A stretch of DNA of 64,000 nucleotides from Lycium barbarum (Eukaryota; Streptophyta; Magnoliopsida; Solanales; Solanaceae). The stretch lies in contig NC_083345.1 of NCBI RefSeq assembly GCF_019175385.1, positions 119,229,657-119,293,656 on the forward strand, written 5' to 3'. The translations under genes were made by a program, and so were the position numbers. Below, one piece after another: positions 34,401 through 45,085 of the stretch. Each line of letters starts with the position of its first letter. Positions within the stretch are counted from its first letter, which is position 1. A model generated the notes under the pieces. It worked only from the letters and a program-made list of their open reading frames with translations. It made no database searches and was not told the DNA's origin.

Positions 34401-36364
34401 GGGATTTGGGCAAAGCATGTAGACTTCTTAATCACATACTTTCCAAAAAAAATTGAACATTTACCATAAACGTAACATACTTGAATGCGATGTGCTTAAG
34501 CTATTCATCAAACCATGGACATTAAAGGACAAAGATGATCAGGGACTTCAACAGGTTTCACAGGTTACCCAGTGAGTTCATAGGTGTCATGCTTTGCATT
34601 TGGAAGCCCTCTAAAACTCTCTATATACATTCTAAGACCCAGGATTCATATTATATGATACTACTTCACAGAATTATGACAAGTCATCCACAACCATTAT
34701 ATCTCAACTCGCGTATGAAGATAAGATTAACAAATACCTAGGAACACGATCTTTTATCCTGTTAGCAAACAAACATCTGATTCCTAACGAAAATACTAAA
34801 TACGTGACCATGTCTTATCATTTAAGAAGCACCAAAGATCAAAACATGAATAATATGTTAATGCCTTTTACCGTCAACATACCCCATCATATATAGTAGG
34901 AAAAAAAAATTATTCATCATATATAGCTTAACTCATACACTGTCAACAAAAAAAATTCTAACAGCATGATTTCTAAGCAAATGGAAATCTAACACATAAT
35001 TCTATCACTCCAGCTAGTTCATCATGTTTCGACGGTGAAGAAAACGTATGGAAAAATTTAATTTTTTGATAAACTGACCTTTTGCGGGTGCAGCGAAGTG
35101 AGGCGCGCGTCTCCGATTCAAGCTCGAACACTTCAAATCTCCGAGTTTGTGGAGACTCGGATGCGAAACAATAGTAACAGAAGTAATAAAGGCGAAAAAA
35201 ACAGACGATTCAATGCTTTGACTACCAAAAATAGAGGGCTAACATTTAGGGAAAACTCCACAGCTACAGATACTCCCGTTCAAGGAATTTTATTTGGCCA
35301 AAAAATGATCTAATTCTTGGGGAATTTCTTTCTTTGCGAGGCAATTTTTTTGGGGGGTTCTCCGATTTTGATTTTTTAAGGATTTGGACCACTGGAAATT
35401 TGTTCCTTTTTTGAGGGTTTTGGTTCGTTGCTGTGCGTCTCCTTTTTCTTCCTCGTGTTCTCCTCGTGTTCTCCCTCTCTGTTGTTCCCCTGTCCCTCGA
35501 TTCAACTCCCCCCCTTTTATTTTGCTTCGTGTTGACTAAATAGAGAGGAGGAGCGGGAGAGAGAGAAGAACGGGGAACAGGGCTAAGTGGGGGAAGCGGA
35601 GAATCAGGAGTGAAAGGGGGAAGTGGGAGCGTCGGCGGAGAGGCGGGAAAGGAGAAGAGGCGGCTAGGGTTTTTTGGGGGGTGAAGGGAAAGGGAGAGGA
35701 GAGGAAAGGATGAGGCGGAAGAGAATGAAGGGATGAGGGGTTTTCCCCTTATTTCTTTAAAAACAAATGGGCCGGACCCGATCCATTTGTGGACCGGGTC
35801 GATTTTTAGACTGGGTATTTAAAGAATGGGCTAGTGAATTAGAACAATGACTGATCTAAAATTTTGGGACAAAATATGGGCTAGTCCAAAAAAAAAATAT
35901 TAGGAGTTAATCGGACTTTGATTTGGGGTCCGGTAAGTCAAAATAAGGACCGAGTGCAAGAAATAGTTTGGCTCCTAAATCTGTATAAGAGACCTATTTT
36001 GATTGACGATGTACCAAGGGTGCCAGAATATCACCTAGTACGGAGATATGTAATTATAAAAGACCCGGATAATAGAATTATATGATGTTGCAATGACCAT
36101 GCAATAATATTTTAAACAATAAATAAAGCTATCATTTTAAATGTGCGAAATAAAATGCGATGTGTATGCGGAAGTTGATAAAATGCCGAGAAATGCAAGT
36201 TTCAATAATACTAAATAACCGTAACGAATGACTAGCGGTAATAATACCGCTAATAATAATAATACTAATAATTAACAGCAATGATAATGATAAATGATGA
36301 CGATAATACTGATGCCCATAATAATGATTGTGGTGGTAATAACAACAACAACAACAACAACAAC

Positions 36365-36399
<35 letters not shown>

Positions 36400-37040
36400 T
36401 AATAATGGTAATAATAGATAACAAATATTGATAATTACTAACAGAATAACAGTAATAATAATGATAATAATTAATAATAATAATAATAATTAATAATAAA
36501 AATAATGATAATAACAAATAACAATTATCGATAATAAAAATAACAGTAAATGATGATAAATTAAGGATAATGATAATAACCAAAATGATAATAAATTAAT
36601 AATAATAGTGATAACAATAATAATGACAAAATAATAATGATAATAATAATAAGGATAATAATAAAATAATGATAATAACAATAATAAATAACGATTGTTG
36701 ATAAAAATAATGACAATAATAAAACAACGATGATAATGATGATTAATAATTAATAACAAAATGACACTGATGATACTGATTAATAATAATAATAATTATG
36801 ATAACAGAAATGACAAGAATAATAATAATTGGTGACAATTTTGAGAATAATAATAATAATTAATAATAATAGTAATAATAATAATAATACTAATAATTGC
36901 AGTAGAATAAATAAAACGTGGGTGTTAATAAAAGACAAATAATTATAGTAAAACTCATGTGCATATTTTTAATTTTCAAAAATACCAGAAGTATTAATAG
37001 GTATTTCGGGGAAGAGGCGGGACAAAATTGGGTGTCAACA
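31412..37040 (-). repeat. Right LTR (5' LTR in element orientation), 5629 bp
   Basis: Near-identical to 18232-23881. Its inner edge reads GGTTATACCCC where the other LTR has TGTTATACCCC. Visible differences include a 41-bp insertion at 33872-33912, a 13-bp duplication near 35452-35480 and a shorter trinucleotide tract. Most substitutions are C/G to T/A transitions, as expected from cytosine methylation. Confidence 0.92.
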
Positions 37041-37081
37041 ATAAGTAATGCTGCTATTTAATTGGAAGTTGGAAGAAATAA

Positions 37082-37282
37082 TTAGGTACTATCAATAAGC
37101 TCAAGGTGCCGTGATCCAAGCATACTTCTGGCAATAGCTAGAGCTAGATCATTGCCTTGAGATGCAGGAAATTTATCAAATAAACATTCATGCAATATAA
37201 ATGAATTGATCAGAGGGAAAGAACGGACAACAATTTCTATGTAATCTTTAGCAATCAAGGTGAAGTAAGGGATCAGAGACAA
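37082..37282 (-). pseudogene. F-box/LRR protein fragment (SKIP19-like), LRR part
   Basis: The translated piece (IEIVVRSFPLINSF, then NDLALAIARSMLGSRHLELI) matches the LRR segment before the last repeat of SKIP19-like F-box proteins, which recruit substrates to SCF ubiquitin ligases. It ends in a stop soon after HLELI and has no F-box. The insertion point of the 18.8-kb element lies about 40 bp away. The order relative to the piece at 38009-38370 is reversed, so the two do not form one collinear gene. A spliced exon of a lost gene is another reading. Confidence 0.6.
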
Positions 37283-37299
37283 TAGTTAAGTTTGAAATG

Positions 37300-38008
37300 A
37301 AGAGGGTGGTTAGGGGCAAGAGCGATAGAGAAGATGCAAGGCCAACATATTTGTTTATTAGAAAACTTCCTTAACTTCTTAGAAACTTCATTATGCTACT
37401 TGAGTTAGTTGGGTAAAGATGAAAAGACAGGACACTAGTAGTAGTATATTTTGTTGTGTAACAGTAATAGAAGTAATACATGTTGTCACAATATTAGTAA
37501 TAGTAGTTGATGTATGCAACCTCAGGAGTACTGCAGTCTAGAAAGGTTCTAGTATAGATATGGTGTAAAGTTCTTAAGAGTTATTTCTCATCTGTTTTCT
37601 TTTGAAACAACTAAAGTGTTGGTGTGTTTACAGGATTATAGCAAGCTAGCAAGAATCCAGTCTAGAAAGGTTCTATTAGATATAGTATAAAGTTCTTAAG
37701 AGTTATTTCTAATGCCTCTTAATTCAAATCCGCTTCTATGAACTTTGTACAACTGGTCTCAACTCCAAAATTGAAGACGAATGCTGCTGTAAAACTAATA
37801 AAAGTAAGCAGTATTTCTAAATATTGGGGAGATTAATGAAACTTGAAAAGAAAATTGAATTTCTCACAGGACTTCCCAGTAGATGTCTACTCTAACTGTA
37901 TTCAATCAGCAAACACCTGGAGTACTACTGTTTCATAATCCAATGGCAAAAAGAAAACCTTACAAATCCACAACTCAAATAAAAGCTCATAAAACCGAGT
38001 AAATGGAT
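37300..38008. other. Non-coding stretch between F-box pieces
   Basis: No ORF is supported. A repeated phrase CAGTCTAGAAAGGTTCTA followed by a tract ending AAAGTTCTTAAGAGTTATTTCT occurs at about 37531-37590 and 37659-37710, a roughly 130-bp spaced duplication. Confidence 0.55.
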
Positions 38009-38370
38009 TTAGCCATAGTAGTCAATAAAATCATCATAGACTCGATGACCTAGGCTGGTCAAAGAGAACCTATGGAACTCATCATCATCATAAGACGAAG
38101 ACTCAGTAACTGCATCGGGGTAGTCTTCATCATGATACAAATAATCCCAAATTTCAGCATTGAGTTCATAAGAGGAATCATGAGGGTCCTTCAGGTATAT
38201 AATCAGTTGTTTACATCTCCTTCCTAAATCTCCTTCATCAAGATGGATTATATAACAATGATGTAAGTCAAGCGACTCAAGGTGTGGACAGCCATCAAGA
38301 ACGGCATGCAGACCTTCATTTGACAAGTCCTTAAAACTCGTTTCATCAATCTTCCTTTGTTTCTTCTGTC
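38009..38370 (-). pseudogene. F-box/LRR protein fragment (SKIP19-like), C-terminus
   Basis: The frame reads DLSNEGLHAVLDGCPHLESL, LDLHHCY, LGRRCKQLI, KDPHDSSYELNAEIW and an acidic tail ending DDFIDYYG before a stop. This is the last LRR and C-terminal tail of SKIP19-like F-box proteins. The frame is open upstream to about 38370, but no ATG, F-box or earlier LRRs are seen. It could be the last exon of a gene broken by the duplication junction, or a decayed fragment. The 105-bp tandem repeat starts at its 5' edge. Confidence 0.65.
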
Positions 38371-38577
38371 TTCTATATATCTTCCTTTGGTTTCTTCTTC
38401 ATTAATTTCACCTGAATCTAACTCTGTACAATGACCATTTTAAGAGTGGGAGATTATTAGAGTTGGAAACTTGTCTTCTATATATCTTCCTTTGGTTTAT
38501 TCTTCATTAATTTCACCTGAATCTAACTCTGTACAATGACCATTTTAAGAGTGGGAGATTATTAGAGTTGGAAACTC
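38368..38577. repeat. 105-bp tandem duplication at the edge of copy B
   Basis: Two units start at 38368 and 38473 with GTCTTCTATATATCTTCC and share the rest, including AGAGTGGGAGATTATTAGAG near their ends. The second unit runs into the start of the segmental duplication. Confidence 0.9.
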
Positions 38578-38647
38578 AGTATAACACGTAATCATAAACT
38601 CCCTTTAAAGATTTAATCTATCTAACTTCAACCAGACAACCTTTGTT

Positions 38648-38875
38648 GAGAAAGGGTTAAAAAAAAGTGTTGTTAGAGATAATCGAACCCACAACTATAG
38701 GCTCAATAGTAGGCACCTCAGCCACTAGGCTAAATTCTCCAATATATTAAGGGGATGCAACATTAATATTTATACATGAATAAACAAATTGACCCCTATA
38801 CATGGTGCAATTTTCCGACGAAGGGGGTTCGATTGACACCCCTTGCACCCCTAAAATTCCGCCCCTGAATACCAG
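38648..38875 (-). mobile_element. tRNA-like SINE insertion, absent from copy A
   Basis: Copy A has only about 20 unrelated bases at this point. On the minus strand the insert reads AGGGGCGGAATTTTAGGGG at one end, then an A-box-like TTAGCCTAGTGGCTGAG, then a B-box-like GGGTTCGATTATC and a T-rich tail. The same TCGAACCC-type repeat family with GGGGCGGAGCTA ends appears at about 44890. Confidence 0.7.
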
Positions 38876-39466
38876 TAATCTGTTATATTTCTAACAGATT
38901 TCTATCACAAATTGTCCCAGCATTAAAGAACAAACATTTCGACCAAGGTAATTTATATTATAAGAGATTAATGCTGTTGTAGAAGGCATTGGCTAAATTT
39001 TACTTCATCTATAGCAATCTGGCATAAATAGAACTTACCAGTCACTGTTTATCTAAGTTTTCAGTTCCTTTATGTTTCTATACTATCTAGGTTGCTTTCT
39101 TTTAATTTGTTAATGGATTAGGCCTCTCAAGATGTTAAGATATCATTCACTTATTTATCTACTGAGTTCCATTCTTGCCGAAAACTAAGTAGATAAATAA
39201 ACGAGTTCAATAGAAATATTAAGGGTGTGAAGATTGTTATACGCACCCTTTCACAGAGCCAATACATCATAATAAAAGACCCTAATATGACCAATCACGT
39301 GTAATAAATCATATGAACTACTCAATTTTACCTATCTTATTACAATCAAACAATGTACCAGGAATTATGCACCAAACATTTTCATCAAAATCAATGAGAA
39401 TTCTCAATCATTGGTAAAACATCTAATGGCCGTTGAAGATTCATTCTTTAATTATTTTACTTACCT

Positions 39467-42082
39467 CTAGTTGATTGTGTCAAAGGCATCAACTTTAAGA
39501 ATGTTGTTTCCCAACTCCTCCTCTTGATCATTTTGGATCTTCTTAGCGACTTCCACAAGGGAAGGAGTGCATCCCCGTAACTCAATTCGCTGCAGTGTCA
39601 TACTATCTGCAAATGCTTGAGGAATCTCTTGTAAGGAACGACACTTTCTGATAATTATGGTTTCCAGAAGTGGGAAAGAATCATCGGTGGACTTCCAGTA
39701 TTTAAGATCCCTGTTCTCTAGGAGCAAGAATTTCAATTTAGGAAATCCCTCTTCTGATACTTCCCAGACATTTTCCCCTACATGCTCCCAACCAAAGGAG
39801 AAATTAACCTTCAATTTGAGCACCTCGAGTTTGGGCAACTTGCTAATGATTGTCATGGCCTTCCATGGTTGATAAGCTCCTTGAAGTGTCAGCTTCTTGA
39901 GATTCGGTGGGAAAGAATCCGGACATGGAACTGGAAGCTTATGACGCAAACCATCCTTGTCAGAGTCGTATACTACGATTTTTAGTGCCTCTAGCTCAGG
40001 TAAATATATAATATTATCTAGGGATTTGGGCTCACGACAAAAGTAATCAATTATGCCACAAATTCCCAATTTTTTCACTTTTTTAATCCCTTCAAACATT
40101 TGTTTGGTGCAACAATCAGGACTCAACCCATAAATACTTTGCAAGTTATCCAAAACCTGGTACCTAACGTCATCGGCAGATAACTTTGGAGGAGAACACA
40201 AATAAAAGCTTTGAAAGTGGAGATGCCTCAATTGAGACATTTTCCATGTTCCATTTGGTAGGTAAAACCAACTTGGTTCACTTGTCTTTATTTCAGGAAT
40301 AATAAAAGTTTGTAAATTTTGAAGCTTATAAACTGGTAGATATCGACCCGTGTGCAAATACCCGATAGCCAAATATCTCAAGGAAACCAGGTAAGATAAT
40401 TCCTTAGGGAAACTACTCAAGCACAATCGCTCCAAGTCCAATACTCTAAGAAGTTTGAAATGGTTTAGTCCAAATTCAATAGTACCGGACCAAATTTTAC
40501 CCGAAAGAAGATGAACAGAACGTGTTTTACTGTAAGTAAGAGAGGAAGAAAAACAACCTTCCTCTAAATAATATGAAACCCACCGACGATCTTGAATAAT
40601 ACTTTTGGGTTCAGAAATTGAGGGATTTGGAACGAACAAAAGATTCTCGCTTTCAGCTTCTCTCAAGCATAAATCATGGAGAAGATCATGAATCCTACAT
40701 GTCTTGATATTTCCATCCAAACTATGCTTGCTAACAGCGATTAGACTTTTATCAATAAGATCAAGTAGGAGATTAGCAGCCACTTTTTCCCACTCCCCAA
40801 GCCCCCTCGGCTCGAAGAGTCCTTCTGCCATCCACAATTGAATCAACTTTTCCACAGAAATTTCACTAGCTTTTTTGAAAACTCCAAAATACAGAAAGCA
40901 AGCTTTCAAGTGTGAAGGAAGATGCTTGTAGCTCAAAGCGAGCACTCCTGAGCAACGTTGATAATCATCAACGTCTACTAATGAGCTTACACTTTGAGCT
41001 ACTTCATACCACTCGTGCAGCGTCCTCTTCCTAGAAAGAGACCCCGCAACCACCGAAATCATCAGTGGTAATCCTTTGCAATTTTCTACAACCACCTTTC
41101 CGACACTCTCAAATTCAGCTGGACAATCTTTTTTGCCAAACGCCTTTTGGCAAAACAAATTCCAACTTTCCTTTGGCTCTAGGAAACGCATTGGAAAAAG
41201 TCCCTCGTGAGAGCTAGCATATTGAGCAACGTTAATGTCCCGAGTAGTCAACAATATTCGACTTCTATTACTGTTTTCTGGAAACCATAGTCTAATATTA
41301 TCCCAGGCATCGCTGCTCCATATGTCATCTACAACAATCAAATACCTTCTTCTCTTTAAACTTTTCTGCAAGCAATCAGCTAGTTCTGCATCGTGTTTCT
41401 TATCAAGCTCTTCATTCACGCTAATAGCCTCTTGAAGGAGGGATAGAAGCATCTTTCTTATACTATAGTCCTCGGACACAGTAATCCATCCAAGAAAGTC
41501 AAAGAAGCTCACAATTGAGGGATCAGAAAACATCTTTTTGGCAAAAGTTGACTTACCTATGCCGCCCATTCCAACAATAGAGATGACTTGCAGTTGAGAT
41601 GAGCGTCCGATAAGTAGATCTAGCATGCGCTTTCGTTCATTGCTGTGCCCCACCATGTCCTTCTCAAGGGTTGAAACATGCAATCGTGGAGAAAGCGAAC
41701 GATTTCCAGCTAGCAAATTGTTATTCCTCCTCTGCAGATTGATGAACTCTTTCTTCACAGAATCCATGTCTTGTATAGCCTGTCGCAAGATCTTAAGAAG
41801 CCTCTCATTTGCCTCTGTTCGAACCTGTTCATCCTTCTCCATAACCAGTAATATTTGAGATTCGACTTCGTGTTCCACTTCATTTGCTAAATCTTCTACC
41901 TTTTCTTGCAAAACCTTCATTGGTTCATCATCAGAATTGTCAAGAAACTCTAGCACAGAGCTGACCTTCTCGTAGAGTGATTCCAAATGTTCTTTGTGGT
42001 CCTCTTCAAGGTGTAATAAGTCGGATTGGGAAATCAGGTGTATTGTTCCCATCAGAGAAGTTACAGCAGCATAAGCAGCCAT
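39467..42082 (-). CDS. CC-NBS-LRR (NLR) immune receptor, intact copy B
   Basis: An 871-residue NLR resembling the R1-like late-blight resistance group of Solanaceae. Such proteins detect pathogen effectors and trigger cell death. Layout: coiled coil about 1-140 (the EDLANEVEHEVES stretch near 63-75 takes the place of the EDVID motif); NB-ARC about 143-470 with P-loop GMGGIGKST 171-179, kinase-2 LIVVDDIW 248-255, RNBS-B SRILLTTRD 274-282, GLPL 337-340, RNBS-D CFLYFGVF 395-402 and an MHD-type IHD at 464-466; then LRRs to DTIN. All key residues are present. The start is the ATG at 42082 (MAAYAAV), as in copy A. The frame opens 26 codons further upstream only because of a SINE-like insertion in the leader. 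There is no intron in the coding part. A GTAAGT lies just past the stop. Confidence 0.92.
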   Translation of the reverse strand: MAAYAAVTSLMGTIHLISQSDLLHLEEDHKEHLESLYEKVSSVLEFLDNSDDEPMKVLQEKVEDLANEVEHEVESQILLVMEKDEQVRTEANERLLKILRQAIQDMDSVKKEFINLQRRNNNLLAGNRSLSPRLHVSTLEKDMVGHSNERKRMLDLLIGRSSQLQVISIVGMGGIGKSTFAKKMFSDPSIVSFFDFLGWITVSEDYSIRKMLLSLLQEAISVNEELDKKHDAELADCLQKSLKRRRYLIVVDDIWSSDAWDNIRLWFPENSNRSRILLTTRDINVAQYASSHEGLFPMRFLEPKESWNLFCQKAFGKKDCPAEFESVGKVVVENCKGLPLMISVVAGSLSRKRTLHEWYEVAQSVSSLVDVDDYQRCSGVLALSYKHLPSHLKACFLYFGVFKKASEISVEKLIQLWMAEGLFEPRGLGEWEKVAANLLLDLIDKSLIAVSKHSLDGNIKTCRIHDLLHDLCLREAESENLLFVPNPSISEPKSIIQDRRWVSYYLEEGCFSSSLTYSKTRSVHLLSGKIWSGTIEFGLNHFKLLRVLDLERLCLSSFPKELSYLVSLRYLAIGYLHTGRYLPVYKLQNLQTFIIPEIKTSEPSWFYLPNGTWKMSQLRHLHFQSFYLCSPPKLSADDVRYQVLDNLQSIYGLSPDCCTKQMFEGIKKVKKLGICGIIDYFCREPKSLDNIIYLPELEALKIVVYDSDKDGLRHKLPVPCPDSFPPNLKKLTLQGAYQPWKAMTIISKLPKLEVLKLKVNFSFGWEHVGENVWEVSEEGFPKLKFLLLENRDLKYWKSTDDSFPLLETIIIRKCRSLQEIPQAFADSMTLQRIELRGCTPSLVEVAKKIQNDQEEELGNNILKVDAFDTIN

Positions 42083-42133
42083 CTTTCTTGCTACAATTAT
42101 GTGAATGAAGAGACTAACAGAAAGTTGGCACAC

Positions 42134-42332
42134 AGGGAAGACTTCTTGTCGAGGAAACAATGTGATAGGGAGAGAAAGTGGATCGAATGCCTACTGAGCT
42201 AGCGAGTAAGATGTAGGTTCAACTGCCAATAAATAGACTATATGTATAGGTGAGAGGTCAAATATTGTAAGTTCGGAGTGGAGATTAATAAAAAAAAAAA
42301 AAAAAATCTTCACCCAAAAAAAAATATATATA
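42134..42332 (-). mobile_element. SINE-like insertion in the leader of NLR copy B
   Basis: Copy A reads TTGGCACACAAAAAATGATAG without interruption. In copy B about 200 bp are inserted after GGCACACA. The insert carries tRNA-like words GCCTACTGAGCTAGCGAG and AGGTTCAACTGCC and an A-rich tail (42289-42306). It lies about 50 bp upstream of the NLR start codon, so it probably alters the 5' UTR or promoter. Family not identified; strand is uncertain. Confidence 0.65.
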
Positions 42333-44093
42333 ATGATAGACAAGTTTGAAAACTACTGAGAAAGCTTTGTTTAAATATGGAAGAATTTTGCACAATGGAA
42401 ACGGTAAAATATGATAAATAGGTGAGCGTAATTTCTAAACAATTTTAAATTATAAAATTTACTTGACATAGTTTACATTATTACCTATTTATAGAACATA
42501 ATTAAATTTTACAATAATTATATTTAGTAGCTAAAATATAACATATTTATTTCCTATAGCTATGACCTTTTTACCACTCATCTGATAACTTTCCACACCC
42601 CTAAATTTAAGCCAAAAAAAACGTCCATCTCTCCTATCCCCCTAAATACACGCTATTATGCCCAATATCCCTTAATTTCCTCCAATTTCAAATCAGTTTT
42701 AAAATAGTTCAACTTCCTTGTTTATCTCTAATTAACTACTCATTAATTTCACTCATAATTCAAATCTAATTCCCAAAAAAGATAAGATTCTATACTGATT
42801 TTTACGTTTCACTGTGTATTTAACCTATATTTTCGTTTTTTTTTCGTTACTTCCCGAATTTTCAATTTCTAATGTTTTGGATTGATATTTTAATAGTTGT
42901 TTTTCATATATATTTTGGCTATATTTTAATTGTATTTTGATTATTATGTTCAATATTACTTATTTTAATTGTACACTAACTTATGCTTATTCAAGTCAAA
43001 ATAATTTGAAAATTTCAAGGAAAAATAAATAGAAAAATTTCAAATAACATAATGTTTAGAATGTTCTTCTTGCTTGATCCTTTTCGCCAACTTAAATTAA
43101 AAAAAATCATCATTATTAAAATACATAGCTCATTTTATAATTATTGTCTCCTAGCACTTAAAATAATTGGAGGTAATATGAAAACATGAATAGGTCCAAA
43201 TTTTTATATAATTGTATAAAAGAAATCAGGTACTTTATAAACATTCTAGGGAGGGAAAAGGGTCAAATATATCCTTCTACTTTAGTTTAATAGTTAAATA
43301 CCATCCGTTAATCAAAATAGATAAATATATTTTTTTCGTTAGTCAAAGTAGGCAAATATACCGTTTCCGTTAAGAAGTACACAAATATACCTCTTAGTTA
43401 ACAGAATCCCTAATTCCACATTAATTATCCGATTTAACTTTAAAAAAATCATGCCCCACCCGCCTCACCCGCAAATTAAATTATTTCCACCTAAATATAC
43501 CCACCCAAATATATCATTATCTTTTAAACATTTAATGTTAATCTTGATGAAGTTCCCTAGAGCTTAACTAATTAAATTTCAAATTGAAATTTACTATTGC
43601 CTTCCCCTACTGACTTAGTATTCAGTGTGTCAGTTATACATATGTTCATGTGCGCACATGCTCTCTTCCCTCAACCATGTATAGCGCTGCTATTTTCCTG
43701 ATAAATGTTACTACTTAAAACTTATACTCGGGCCGAGCTCACATGCAATATGTTTTGTTAATCAGTTGGCATACTTCTTTTCTTTAACATTTCACTCTCT
43801 GACAGTTTAATTAATTAAGGGATGTACGAGTTTACCACGCCCCAAAACAAAAATTTTCTTCTCCCAGTCAAATGCACATGTTGATTGATGCCTTGATACC
43901 CGTCAATTGTAGCCTGTCACATGCAATATGTTTTGTTAATTACTCAGTTGAGCACTTATTTTCTTTAACACTTCACACTCTCTTCTGACATTTTAATGTA
44001 TTGCTGAATAATCTCAAATCTAATCTTCCTTCTCACTCTTACATTCTATATGTAGTAAGCAACAATTAAAATACTTATTATTAAGAGCCCATT
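42333..44093. other. Upstream region of NLR copy B; no gene
   Basis: AT-rich non-coding DNA. About 42972-44093 matches copy A, while about 42445-42971 has no counterpart there. The near-promoter DNA of the two NLRs therefore differs although the genes are close to identical. Confidence 0.6.
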
Positions 44094-44276
44094 TGGCTTA
44101 GCTTATAAGTTGCTGATTTTTAGCTTTTTTGAGTGTTTGGCTGACTAGCTTATAAGTCATTTTGTGTTTAAAATAAGCCCAAAAAATAAGTTAGAGTAGC
44201 CCAATTTTTTTATTTTTTTTTATAAGTTGTTTTTAGTTTATAACCTGTTTTTTTTAAACTATGTCAAACGAGCCCT
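44094..44276. mobile_element. Small MITE (copy B counterpart of 4942-5133)
   Basis: Ends AGAGCCCATTTGG and CAAACGAGCCCT, with a self-complementary interior. It is orthologous to the copy A element, so it predates the duplication. Confidence 0.65.
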
Positions 44277-44474
44277 AAATTGAAGTAGCTAGAAATCAAG
44301 AAATGATTAATGAATCTAGGCAAGGCCGATCCATAGGCAAACAACAACTGCTTTGGGCCCCAAATTCTTGGGGCTCCCTATTTTTGGTAATAGCAGACTT
44401 ATAGGTTAAAAAAAGAGTACGTTAGATTTTGTTTTACGAAATATTAAATGCTTTAAAATGGAAAGTAACTCTTA

Positions 44475-44735
44475 GGGCCCGTTTGGCCATAAGAATTATT
44501 CACTTTTTTCGGTTTTTTTTTTTTTACTTTTTTCCGGAATCAACGTTTGGTCATGAAAATTCCAAATACAACTTGAAGTTGTAATCTGAAATTTGAAAAA
44601 CAATTCACTTTTTTCACAACCAAAATAACTACATTTCAACAAAAAATACAATTTAAAAAACTATGGCCAAACACAACTCCAACTCCAAAATTCCAAAAAA
44701 GGTGATTTTTTTTTTGGTTTCTATGGTCACACGCC
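44475..44735. mobile_element. Foldback MITE (GGGCCCGTTTGGCCAT family)
   Basis: About 260 bp starting GGGCCCGTTTGGCCATAAG. The interior is palindromic (CCAAATACAACTTG then AAGTTGTAATCTG) and the right part has TGGCCAAACACAA. Absent from copy A, so inserted after the duplication. Confidence 0.7.
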
Positions 44736-44879
44736 TACTTAAACTTTCTTTCTTAGTTCGTCTAAGAGTTTTAAGTATCCTTTTTACTTTTCTCATCAAA
44801 TATATGTACTGCAATTGATTTTTATACTCCCTGTCTTTCTTAATTTATCCAAGTTCAAGTCTCGGTTAAGCTTAACCTA

Positions 44880-45085
44880 TATAGGTGTCAGGGGCGGAGC
44901 TATCCTTCGCCGGAAAATTACATTGTATAGATAGGTGAATTTTTGGTTTTATAGGTATGTATAACAGTGTTGACACCCTTGACACAAGCTGAAGGTTGGT
45001 GGTTAAGGACTTGCAAAAAGTCCCTAAGGTCGCGTGTTCAAACATGGGTTGCGACATATCTGTATTTTTTGACACCCCTTAATAT
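44880..45085 (+). mobile_element. SINE-like repeat (GGGGCGGAGCTA ... TTGACACCCC type)
   Basis: Starts around CAGGGGCGGAGCTATCC, has GTGTTGACACCCTTGACAC, then tRNA-like GGTTGGTGGTTAAGGAC and GCGTGTTCAAACATGGG (A- and B-box-like), and ends TTTTTTGACACCCC. The same family as the insertion at 38648. Absent from copy A. Confidence 0.6.

Larger units (their letters stand above)
18232..37040 (-). mobile_element. 18.8-kb non-autonomous Gypsy (Tat-like TR-GAG/LARD) element
   Basis: A complete element. Two near-identical long LTRs (18232-23881 and 31412-37040) enclose a 7.5-kb core and are flanked by a perfect ATAAG duplication at 18227-18231 and 37041-37045. The primer-binding site, polypurine tract and gag all read on the minus strand, so the right copy is the 5' LTR. 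Only a gag gene is recognisable, and it has three stops. No protease, RT, RNase H or integrase motif is seen in any frame. Three tandem arrays fill the space between gag and the 3' LTR. By eye the LTRs differ at about 1% of sites in the first 1.2 kb, so insertion was recent. It is therefore a trans-mobilised element of the TR-GAG kind. Confidence 0.9.

Noticed and set aside
42083..42160. 26-codon N-terminal extension of NLR copy B
   Set aside because: The first part comes from the SINE-like insertion, and copy A shows the ATG at MAAYAAV to be the shared start.
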